Made by a program: the position numbers and the translations under genes. From assembly GCA_021160885.1 (NCBI GenBank), contig JAGHBR010000279.1, forward strand, positions 1-9,459: 9,459 nt of DNA, written 5' to 3'. Of this stretch, positions 1-6,658 are shown piece after piece. Each line of letters opens with the position of its first letter. The stretch's first letter is position 1. This DNA comes from Caldisericaceae bacterium (GTDB lineage Bacteria > Calditrichota > Calditrichia > Calditrichales > Calditrichaceae). The notes below the pieces were generated by a model that ran no database searches, was not told the DNA's origin, and worked only from the letters and a program-made list of their open reading frames with translations.

Positions 1-44
1 AAAAACTCTACAACAATTTTACACAAATATTAATTACCTATATT

Positions 45-75
45 AATTTACATAATGTAATTTCAGAATTTAAAT
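45..75 (+). promoter_or_regulatory. Candidate promoter and operator-like palindrome upstream of the phosphate transporter
   Basis: TTTACA (47-52) and TTAAAT (70-75) lie 17 bases apart and could be -35 and -10 elements, each with one or two mismatches to the sigma-70 consensus. A 19-base near-palindrome, AATTTACATAATGTAATTT (45-63, one mismatched pair, central A54), overlaps the -35 and would be well placed for a repressor. I see no classical Pho box. The whole leader is extremely AT-rich, so both elements could be chance. Confidence 0.25.
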
Positions 76-111
76 CGTTACTAACTTTAAACCAAATAAA
101 GGATCTGTTTA

Positions 112-2367
112 ATGAGTATTGAACTGTACTACTACGCTGTTCTGCTACTGGCCCTGTTTGCGGTTTTTGACCTGGTGGTTGGCGTTAGCAACGACGCCGT
201 CAACTTTCTGAATTCAGCCATTGGTTCCCGCGTGGCTCCTTTTTACGTCATCATGATTATTGCCAGTTTGGGTCTGTTGACCGGTGTTATTTTTTCCAGC
301 GGTATGATGGAAGTAGCACGTAAAGGAATTTTCCATCCTCAATACTTTACCATGCCTCAGCTAATGGCGCTATTTTTAGCGGTCATGATCAGCGATATTA
401 TCTTGCTTGATTTTTTCAATAGTCTGGGCTTGCCCACATCTACCACCGTTTCGGTGGTCTTTGAATTGCTCGGCGCTGCCGTTGCTATTTCTCTTTTAAA
501 AATTTATCAAGCCCATGATTCCGTTATCCGTTTAATAGAATACATCAACACCAGCAAAGCGCTGGCCATTATTCTTGGCATTTTATTAAGTGTTGGCATC
601 GCCTTCATCGTTGGCGCCATCATTCAGTTTTTAACGCGATTACTTTTCACCTTTGACTTTGCCATAAATCTTAAAAAATTTGGCGCACTGTGGGGCGGCC
701 TGGCCATGGCTTCCATTACCTATTTTATCTTAATCAAAGGAGCCAAAGGCGCCGTTTTTATTACCCCGGAAATGCTGCAATGGATCCAAACCCACATATT
801 TGATGTATTAGCCATTATTTTTGTCATTTCCGCTGTCATTCTACAAATTTTAATTTTTTTGAAGATTAATATCTTAAAACCAATTGTCCTGGTTGGAACT
901 TTTGCTCTGGCCATGGCTTTTGCAGCCAACGATTTAGTGAACTTTATTGGTGTGCCCATGGCTGGTTACCACGCCTATTTAGCTGCCTTGAAAACAAGTG
1001 CACCGCTAACTTCAACCATGGAAGCCTTAAGCGGCAAAGTACCTGCCGAACCCGAATTACTACTCTTAGCCGGAATTATTATGGTTGTAACCTTGTCGTT
1101 TTCAAGAAAGGCCAGAACCGTTACCAAGACAACCATTGATTTAAGTCGCCAGAGTGAAGGCGAAGAACGCTTCGAATCGATTTTCCTGGCCCGTATAATC
1201 GTCAAAGCATCTATCAATTTTTTTGAAGCCATTAAAAAGATTTTACCCAACCCGGTACTTAACTGGTTCAGGAAACGGCTGGACACAGAACACTACCATC
1301 AACATCTGGCCGATGGACAGACGCCTTCTTTTGATTTATTGAGAGCCGGCGTTAATCTAATGGTAGCCAGCGCGCTTATTTCTTACGCTACGTCCCACAA
1401 ATTACCGCTTTCTACCACCTATGTAACCTTTATGGTGGCTATGGGTACATCCTTTGCCGACATGGCCTGGGGACGGGAAAGCGCTGTTTACCGCGTTACT
1501 GGTGTTCTAACCGTCATTGGCGGCTGGTTTTTAACCGCCATGGCAGCCTTTCTCTTGGCCGCAACAGTTGCCACTTTTATATTTTTTACCAAAGTTATTG
1601 GTGTTGTGGTCATGCTGTTGATTATGGCCATTATTTTAACGCGTAGCCATGCCCGCCATAAAAAACGTTTTATTGAAAGCAAATCTACTGAAATCTACAA
1701 TTTGAAAAAGATCAAAGAAGTTCACTCCTCTATCCATATCACTTTTAAACAGATGGGCTCACTGGTTCATGAAATTCTTCAATCCCTCGATACCGCACTG
1801 GAAGGTCTCTTTCAGCAAAATGAATACATTATTAAAAATGAAAAAGGCAAGAACAGAAATTTTCAGAACTGGGCCAATATTATTATAGCCAATATTTTTA
1901 AATGTCTGCGTCTTTTACAGAAGGAAGAGGCAGAACTTTCCTACAAATACGCCAATACCATCCGACATCTGCAGCGTCTGGTCGATGGACATCGTGATAT
2001 TGTGAACCGGGCTTATCTACACGTCAGCAATCATCACAAAGGACTGTTAGGCGTTCAAATCGAAGAATTAAGCGAAGTCAAAAAACTTTTATTGGATATG
2101 CTGCAGGATGTAGAAAATACTTTGAACAAAAACAATGAATTGGATTATGCTCGTCTGCAAGAAAAACATGCGGCTCTTGAAGAACTTGCTCAACAATTGA
2201 ATGAACAGCAAATTGAACGGATTAAGGACGGTAGTTCCAAAACACGTTTAAGTATTCTTTATTATGCCATTCTAAATGATATGCTCATGCTTTCCAAACA
2301 GAATTTAAAAATACTGGAAATTTTCTCCGAGGTCTTGCATGGAGCTAAAGAAGTGGAGAAAGTTTAA
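112..2367 (+). CDS. PiT-family inorganic phosphate transporter with C-terminal PhoU-like domain
   Basis: Inner-membrane carrier of the PiT (Pho4/SLC20) family, which takes up inorganic phosphate coupled to a cation. The 751-residue protein shows the family's internal duplication. The first half has GVSNDAVNF (24-32) and GLPTSTT (106-112); the second has AANDLVNFIG (271-280) and KLPLSTT (430-436). A hydrophilic stretch of about 80 residues (331-410), with the His-rich segment EHYHQH (393-398), separates the second ND motif from the second PxSTT motif. Membrane segments end near residue 510 in a basic RSHARHKKR sequence. Residues 511-751 are hydrophilic, strongly helical and PhoU-like, presumably cytosolic; PhoU-type domains or partners modulate phosphate transport in other systems. 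The ATG start is supported by AAAGGA (98-103), eight bases upstream. It is a single-gene unit with its own terminator. Transporter identity is very secure; the PhoU assignment rests on helical character, length and family precedent, and ion coupling is inference. Confidence 0.94.
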   Translation: MSIELYYYAVLLLALFAVFDLVVGVSNDAVNFLNSAIGSRVAPFYVIMIIASLGLLTGVIFSSGMMEVARKGIFHPQYFTMPQLMALFLAVMISDIILLDFFNSLGLPTSTTVSVVFELLGAAVAISLLKIYQAHDSVIRLIEYINTSKALAIILGILLSVGIAFIVGAIIQFLTRLLFTFDFAINLKKFGALWGGLAMASITYFILIKGAKGAVFITPEMLQWIQTHIFDVLAIIFVISAVILQILIFLKINILKPIVLVGTFALAMAFAANDLVNFIGVPMAGYHAYLAALKTSAPLTSTMEALSGKVPAEPELLLLAGIIMVVTLSFSRKARTVTKTTIDLSRQSEGEERFESIFLARIIVKASINFFEAIKKILPNPVLNWFRKRLDTEHYHQHLADGQTPSFDLLRAGVNLMVASALISYATSHKLPLSTTYVTFMVAMGTSFADMAWGRESAVYRVTGVLTVIGGWFLTAMAAFLLAATVATFIFFTKVIGVVVMLLIMAIILTRSHARHKKRFIESKSTEIYNLKKIKEVHSSIHITFKQMGSLVHEILQSLDTALEGLFQQNEYIIKNEKGKNRNFQNWANIIIANIFKCLRLLQKEEAELSYKYANTIRHLQRLVDGHRDIVNRAYLHVSNHHKGLLGVQIEELSEVKKLLLDMLQDVENTLNKNNELDYARLQEKHAALEELAQQLNEQQIERIKDGSSKTRLSILYYAILNDMLMLSKQNLKILEIFSEVLHGAKEVEKV

Positions 2368-2379
2368 AATTCATTTTCT

Positions 2380-2413
2380 AACGCCGTTGTAGTTTACAAC
2401 GGCGTTTTTTTTT
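2380..2413 (+). terminator. Rho-independent terminator of the phosphate transporter gene
   Basis: A perfect 11-bp stem, AACGCCGTTGT (2380-2390) with ACAACGGCGTT (2396-2406), is closed by the loop AGTTT. A run of nine T (2405-2413) follows directly. It starts 13 bases after the transporter stop codon and lacks a comparable T-run on the minus strand, so it acts for the plus strand. Confidence 0.93.
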
Positions 2414-2567
2414 GAAAGCTCTTTGCCCGCTAATTACTCTGAATTTTCCCTTATTGCGCCCTCCCCGCTTAGGCTTGTCTTTTCAGCAGCAATCTCTTTA
2501 GCCGTTGAACTTCCGGAAAGGCTAATGAAGTTTAAACACAATCCTTAGAATTCTTCCTTCAAAAGAT

Positions 2568-2585
2568 GACACGCTTTAGCGTGCC
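2568..2585. repeat. Small palindrome resembling a dispersed CACGC-TTTA-GCGTG hairpin repeat
   Basis: CACGC (2570-2574) and GCGTG (2579-2583) form a perfect 5-bp stem with a TTTA loop; the sequence is symmetric as CACGCT-TT-AGCGTG. One step further out A2569 faces C2584 (mismatch), then G2568 pairs with C2585, so a longer stem may have decayed by a single change. Short GC palindromes of this type scattered through AT-rich spacers are typical of REP-like dispersed repeats, but only one copy lies in this window, so repetition itself is not shown. Confidence 0.4.
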
Positions 2586-2604
2586 AAAATTTTCAAACTC
2601 ATTG

Positions 2605-2644
2605 AACCTCTAAGATATTGTTTTTGAGGTTGCGGCTATGCTGC
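2605..2644. repeat. Two adjacent small inverted repeats
   Basis: AACCTC (2605-2610) pairs perfectly with GAGGTT (2626-2631) around a 15-base AT-rich loop. It is followed at once by GCGGC (2632-2636) and GCTGC (2640-2644), which form a 5-bp stem with one G-T pair and a TAT loop. Back-to-back hairpins in a non-coding spacer could be a structured leader RNA or part of a degenerate palindromic element. Neither stem is long enough to be convincing alone. Confidence 0.3.
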
Positions 2645-2714
2645 CTTAGACTCTCTAACCATTGAGATTCATTCCGCTAAATTTTAAGCGCCTGAATTTT
2701 TCTTCTTTTTCTTG

Positions 2715-2743
2715 TTGAAAGCAATGCTTATCAAGCTTAATTT
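2715..2743 (+). promoter_or_regulatory. Candidate promoter for the S46 peptidase operon
   Basis: TTGAAA (2715-2720) matches the -35 consensus at five of six positions. After 17 bases comes TAATTT (2738-2743), a weak -10 with three of six matches. Transcription would then begin near 2750, just upstream of the GGAGG of the peptidase, which agrees with the GTG start and not with any upstream TTG or ATG. Weak evidence, given the AT-rich background. Confidence 0.22.
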
Positions 2744-2758
2744 AAAAATAAAAAATTC

Positions 2759-2771
2759 GGAGGTAAATGTG
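2759..2771 (+). promoter_or_regulatory. Ribosome binding site fixing a GTG start for the S46 peptidase
   Basis: GGAGG (2759-2763) lies five bases before GTG (2769-2771). The reading frame stays open upstream to TTG codons at 2712 and 2715 and an ATG at 2724, but none of these has a good Shine-Dalgarno sequence. They would also put a lysine/asparagine-rich extension of about 19 residues before the signal peptide. ATG at 2767 overlaps the GTG but is out of frame. Confidence 0.85.
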
Positions 2772-4901
2772 CGCGCCTTAATTTTTGTTCTTTTGATTTT
2801 TCTTTCCTTCTTATGTGCCGAAGAAGGCATGTTTCCTATCACTGAAATTGACAAACTGGACTTGAAAAAAATTGGCATTGAATTAACCGCTGAACAGATT
2901 TTTTCGGAAAATAAAGTAAGTTTGTCCGATGCCATTGTGCAATTGGGAGGCTGTACGGGCTCTTTCATTTCTGCTGATGGCCTTATTTTAACAAATCATC
3001 ATTGCGCCTTTCGCGCCATCCAGAATGCCAGCACACCAGAAAACGACTACTTAACCAATGGCTTTGTGGCGCATAAGCGGGAACAGGAATTTCCTGCCAA
3101 AGGCTATACTGTACGCATCACCGAGCAGGTTCTGGATGTCTCTGACCAGGTTTTGCAAGCCATAAAAAAAATTAAAGACCCGATCGAACGCCAAAAAACG
3201 ATTGAAAAAATCAACAAGCAAATTGTTAAACAGGCTGAAACCGATCACCCGGGATTGCGGGCTTCCGTTTCTGAAATGTTTCCTGGAAAAACGTATTACC
3301 TTTTTCTCTACACCTATTTAAAAGATGTGCGATTGGTGTACGCGCCGCCGCGTTCCATCGGCGAGTTTGGCGGCGAAGTGGACAACTGGGAATGGCCGCG
3401 CCACACAGGCGATTTCTCCCTGATGCGGGCTTACGTTGCGCCTGATGGTTCACCGGCAGAGTACGGTCCGCAAAATGTGCCTTATCAGCCGAAAACGTAT
3501 TTAAAGGTAGCGGCGGAAGGTGTGGAAGAAGGCGATCGCGTGTTCATTCTTGGCTATCCCGGTCGAACTTACCGGCACCGCACATCAGCTTTCCTGTCTT
3601 TTGAATACGAAGTGCGCATGCCGTTTGTAGTGGGCTGGTACCAGTGGCAAATTAATTTAATGAATAGTCTTTCCAAAAACAATGCGGCTCGCGCTTTAAA
3701 ATTCAGCGCCTGGATTAAAGGCCTGGCCAATACTGAAAAAAATTACCGCGGTAAATTGCAGGGCATCCGTCGCATCGGCTTGATCGAAAAAAAGAAAACG
3801 GAAGAACGAAACATTCAAAACTTTATTGAAACCAATAACCTAAAAGAGTACAAAAATGTGCTTGCTGATATTTACCAAATTTTTAACAACACGCGACAAA
3901 GTTACCTGCGGGACTTACTGCTTTCCTATTTTGGCAGAAGCGCAATTTTACCCGCCGTGGCCCGCACCCTGGTACAGGCTGCTAATGAAAGGCAAAAACC
4001 AGACATGGAACGCGAAAGCTCTTTTATGGAACGCAATTTTAACAGAACCCAAACGTACACATTGTTACGACTAAAATACTTTGACGAACAAGTCGATCCT
4101 TTAATTGTGAATGAATTGCTTAAAAAAATCAGCAACTTACCAGAAGAACAACAGATTGCTCCGCTAACCTCAATATTTAAGCTTGATGAAGATTTTTCCA
4201 AAGCGCCAGAAATAGTTAAACAAGCCTATCAAAACACTCGCCTGACCGATGCCAATTTTGTCAAAAGCTGTTTTAATAAAACGCCGGATGAATTAAAAGC
4301 ATTGAACGATCCCATTTTGAATTGGATGATTGCTCTGCAAAGTGCGTATGACGATCTGAAAGAAAAACAGAAAAAACGCAGGGGCGAACTCACGCGTTTA
4401 CGCGCATTATGGTTAGAAGCTAAAAAAGCCTATCTTAAAAAAGATTTTATTCCCGATGCCAATGGCACCTTTCGTATGACCTTTGGATTAATTGAAGGTT
4501 ACGCTCCGGCCGATGCCGTTTACAAATCGCCTATTACAACAGATCGCGGAATTTTGGAAAAAACGACAGGTCAATCGCCTTTTGACACACCGGAAAAGCT
4601 GCTTAGTTTATTAAAGGCCAAACAATTTGGTCGTTTTGTTAGTAAAACAGTTGGTACGCTTCCGGTTGGAATTTTGTACAGCTGCGACACCACAGGCGGC
4701 AACTCCGGTAGTCCGGTGCTTAATGCAAAGGGCGAGTTAGTGGGCTTAAATATCGACCGCACATTCGAAGCAACTATTAATGATTATGCCTGGAATCATC
4801 AGTACAGTCGTTCCATCGGGGTTGACATTCGTTACATTTTGTTTTTGTTGAAATATTACTCCAACGCTGATCAGATTTTAAAAGAAATTGGTGTGGAATG
4901 A
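2769..4901 (+). CDS. S46-family dipeptidyl-peptidase, DPP11-like (acidic P1 specificity predicted)
   Basis: Exported serine dipeptidyl-peptidase of MEROPS family S46 (DPP7/DPP11), 710 residues from the GTG start. Residues 1-17 form a signal peptide (Arg2, then a Leu/Ile/Phe core, cleavage likely after Cys-Ala). Cys16 is not a lipobox Cys because Leu precedes it. The mature start EEGMFPI resembles the family's usual ADEGMW. The chymotrypsin-fold triad is visible: His78 in TNHHC, Asp215 in HTGDF, Ser646 in GGNSGSPV. Asn206-Trp207 (DNWEWPR) and Asp663 match the residues that hold the substrate N-terminus. Arg664 lies 18 residues after the catalytic Ser, exactly like Ser655/Arg673 of Porphyromonas gingivalis DPP11, where this Arg selects Asp/Glu at P1; DPP7 has Gly there. 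A helical domain (about 280-560) separates the two halves of the protease fold. It is the first gene of a probable four-gene operon. The family is certain; substrate specificity is inferred from one residue. Confidence 0.93.
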   Translation: MRALIFVLLIFLSFLCAEEGMFPITEIDKLDLKKIGIELTAEQIFSENKVSLSDAIVQLGGCTGSFISADGLILTNHHCAFRAIQNASTPENDYLTNGFVAHKREQEFPAKGYTVRITEQVLDVSDQVLQAIKKIKDPIERQKTIEKINKQIVKQAETDHPGLRASVSEMFPGKTYYLFLYTYLKDVRLVYAPPRSIGEFGGEVDNWEWPRHTGDFSLMRAYVAPDGSPAEYGPQNVPYQPKTYLKVAAEGVEEGDRVFILGYPGRTYRHRTSAFLSFEYEVRMPFVVGWYQWQINLMNSLSKNNAARALKFSAWIKGLANTEKNYRGKLQGIRRIGLIEKKKTEERNIQNFIETNNLKEYKNVLADIYQIFNNTRQSYLRDLLLSYFGRSAILPAVARTLVQAANERQKPDMERESSFMERNFNRTQTYTLLRLKYFDEQVDPLIVNELLKKISNLPEEQQIAPLTSIFKLDEDFSKAPEIVKQAYQNTRLTDANFVKSCFNKTPDELKALNDPILNWMIALQSAYDDLKEKQKKRRGELTRLRALWLEAKKAYLKKDFIPDANGTFRMTFGLIEGYAPADAVYKSPITTDRGILEKTTGQSPFDTPEKLLSLLKAKQFGRFVSKTVGTLPVGILYSCDTTGGNSGSPVLNAKGELVGLNIDRTFEATINDYAWNHQYSRSIGVDIRYILFLLKYYSNADQILKEIGVE

Positions 4902-4956
4902 ACAAAAACTAAAAAAGGGACATTAAAATTATTAAAAAATAACAAAGGAATAAAAG

Positions 4957-5757
4957 ATGTTTCATTGGAATGCAGATCCGGAATTGTTCAGCTACGGATT
5001 CATCCACATTCGTTATTACAGCTTGCTTTTTATGCTGGGCTTTGTAATCGGCATTTACATGTTCAACTGGATTTACAAACGGGAAAACAAACCGCTTCAG
5101 GATTTAGACACCCTGCTGGTGTACATGTTAATCGGTACCATTGTTGGAGCCCGGCTCGGGCATTGCATTTTTTACGATTTTAACTACTATTTTAGCCATC
5201 CCATTCGCATATTAAAGGTTTGGGAAGGTGGCCTGGCCAGTCACGGCGCAGCTATCGGTATTTTACTGGCCCTCTACCTTTACACGCGTAAAAGACCTGA
5301 TCAGCCCTTTTTATGGCTGGTGGATCGCATGGTTATTGCTGTAGCGCTGGCCGGTAGCTTTATTCGCATTGGTAATTTCTTTAATTCAGAAATTATTGGT
5401 CGTCCGGCCAATGTACCCTGGGCAGTGGTTTTTGAGCGAGTAGACAATATTCCACGCCATCCCACGCAAATTTACGAAGCATTAGCTTATTTCTTGATTT
5501 TTCTTTATTTATTCTTTAAATACAAAAAATTGGGAGCAAAAACGCCACGCGGTCATCTGTTTGGCCTGTTTCTGATTCTGGTTTTCGGATTCAGATTTTT
5601 TGTGGAATTTTTTAAGGAATATCAATCACCGTTCGAGGCCCAACTTCCCTTAGATATGGGACAGATTCTGAGTATCCCTTTGATTATTTATGGATTCTAC
5701 CTGTTACTGAGGCAGCAAAAGCCCATTCCCGATTCAGACGCTTCAAAAAAGAAGTAA
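4957..5757 (+). CDS. lgt: Phosphatidylglycerol:prolipoprotein diacylglyceryl transferase
   Basis: Inner-membrane enzyme that moves the diacylglyceryl group of phosphatidylglycerol onto the lipobox cysteine of prolipoproteins, the first step of lipoprotein maturation. The 266-residue length and about seven hydrophobic segments fit the family. Motifs in order: IHIRYYSLLF (16-25; Tyr21 probably equals E. coli Tyr26), VGARLGHC (63-70), WEGGLASHGAAIG (89-101, with His96), and FIRIGNFFNSEIIGRP (135-150). In the last, Arg137, Asn140 and Glu145 keep the spacing of E. coli Arg143, Asn146 and Glu151. RHPTQIYEA (167-175) and FRFFVEFFKE (212-221) follow; Arg213/Glu217 match E. coli Arg239/Glu243. The tail is short and basic (DASKKK). 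The ATG is preceded by AAAGGA (4944-4949) seven bases upstream. It sits 55 bases after the peptidase and 45 before the next gene with no terminator, so co-transcription is likely. Confidence 0.97.
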   Translation: MFHWNADPELFSYGFIHIRYYSLLFMLGFVIGIYMFNWIYKRENKPLQDLDTLLVYMLIGTIVGARLGHCIFYDFNYYFSHPIRILKVWEGGLASHGAAIGILLALYLYTRKRPDQPFLWLVDRMVIAVALAGSFIRIGNFFNSEIIGRPANVPWAVVFERVDNIPRHPTQIYEALAYFLIFLYLFFKYKKLGAKTPRGHLFGLFLILVFGFRFFVEFFKEYQSPFEAQLPLDMGQILSIPLIIYGFYLLLRQQKPIPDSDASKKK

Positions 5758-5802
5758 AAGTAAAAATTTGCTCCCCAAAAATTTAAGAGGGAGGGCTTAG
5801 TT

Positions 5803-6639
5803 ATGTTAGCTAATGCAAAACTTACCATCCTCAGCGAAAACCGGGTGGTTAGCCCGCAATTAATTGCTGAGCAAGGGCTGGCGATTTTTATTGAAACGCC
5901 AGGAGGTCGAATCTTATTTGACACCGGACAAACAGACGCCTTAATCCACAATGCCAAAATTTTAAAAATTCCCCTGCAAAATGTGGACTACGTGGTGTTA
6001 AGTCATGGCCATTACGATCACGCTGGCGGTCTGCCCTATGTTGCTGAATTAAAAAATCTGTTAAAAGTGATTTGCCATCCAGCCCTGATTAACAAAAAAT
6101 ACCGCGTCTTTCCTGCAGGAAATCTTGATATTGGCGTACCATGGGAAAAAAGCACTCTTGTTCGCAAAGGCGTGGAATTTCTTTTCCGTACCCATCCTTT
6201 TGAAATTTTGCCTGACGTCTGGTTCTCCGGTGAAATTCCACGCAACACTGCCTACGAAACCATTGACGAAACCTATCAGCAACGCGTATTGGAAAGCCTG
6301 ATCCACGACGAACTTCACGATGATGCTTTTTTGGCCTTGAACACCGTTAAAGGGTTGGTGGTACTTTTAGGTTGTGGACATGCCGGCCCGGTAAACTCAC
6401 TGAAACATGCCATGCGCATTACCGGAAATCGCCACATTCACGCGTTAATTGGCGGCCTGCATCTACAAACTGCCGATCAATCCAAAATCGATCAGATTAT
6501 CAAAAACATCCATCGACTTAATCCTGATTTGATTTTTCCCTTGCATTGTACGGGATTTGCAGCTATTCACAAATTTTTCAGCCTTTTTAAAGACCGTGTT
6601 CAATTACTCAATGTCGGAGATCAGATTGAAATTTCTTAA
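5803..6639 (+). CDS. Metallo-beta-lactamase-fold hydrolase, COG1237 type
   Basis: A 278-residue cytosolic protein with no signal peptide, of the metallo-beta-lactamase superfamily. The dinuclear metal site is visible as HGHYDH (68-73), preceded by LFDTGQ (38-43). Further ligands or conserved positions are GCGHAGPVN (200-208, His203), GGLHL (227-231, His230) and PLHCTG (256-261, His258). The GC-HAG-VN and GG-HL signatures point to the COG1237 group. Members are often labelled 7,8-dihydropterin-6-methyl-4-(ribofuranosyl)aminobenzene-5'-phosphate synthase after an archaeal methanopterin enzyme. That label should not be carried over: nothing nearby suggests methanopterin synthesis, so the substrate is unknown. 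GGAGG (5790-5794) is eight bases before the ATG. The gene sits 45 bases after lgt and 19 before the deaminase, in a probable operon. Fold certain, function open. Confidence 0.88.
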   Translation: MLANAKLTILSENRVVSPQLIAEQGLAIFIETPGGRILFDTGQTDALIHNAKILKIPLQNVDYVVLSHGHYDHAGGLPYVAELKNLLKVICHPALINKKYRVFPAGNLDIGVPWEKSTLVRKGVEFLFRTHPFEILPDVWFSGEIPRNTAYETIDETYQQRVLESLIHDELHDDAFLALNTVKGLVVLLGCGHAGPVNSLKHAMRITGNRHIHALIGGLHLQTADQSKIDQIIKNIHRLNPDLIFPLHCTGFAAIHKFFSLFKDRVQLLNVGDQIEIS

Positions 6640-6658
6640 TAGAAAGGATTTTACTGCT

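Larger units (their letters stand above)
2414..2768. other. Gene-free spacer between the transporter terminator and the S46 peptidase
   Basis: About 355 bases with no supportable gene. Both strands lack an ORF with recognisable protein character; a minus-strand ORF overlapping 2684-2968 is a low-complexity shadow of the peptidase gene. The spacer holds a short palindrome TTCCGGAA (2511-2518), three small hairpins between 2568 and 2644, a pyrimidine-rich tract (about 2697-2714), and a candidate promoter just before the peptidase. It may be a decayed repeat or an old gene remnant, but no coding similarity can be seen. Confidence 0.6.

Noticed and set aside
27..48. Direct repeat ATATTAATT (27-35 and 40-48) as a possible Pho box or iteron pair
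   Set aside because: Spacing is 13 bases rather than the 11 of Pho boxes, the repeat is pure AT, and only two copies exist; likely chance.
2811..2822. Cysteine at the end of the peptidase signal peptide as a lipobox, suggesting a lipoprotein (tempting next to lgt)
   Set aside because: The residue before Cys16 is Leu and the one before that Phe; a lipobox needs Gly/Ala/Ser at -1. Ordinary cleavage after Ala17 fits the family better.
3226..3453. Minus-strand ORF with Arg/Cys-rich product inside the S46 peptidase gene
   Set aside because: Lies opposite the conserved catalytic region of a certain gene and has no recognisable motif.
6557..6658. Upstream extension of the deaminase to 197 residues
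   Set aside because: It would overlap the preceding gene by over 80 bases and add residues absent from the family; the start at 6659 has its own AAAGGA.
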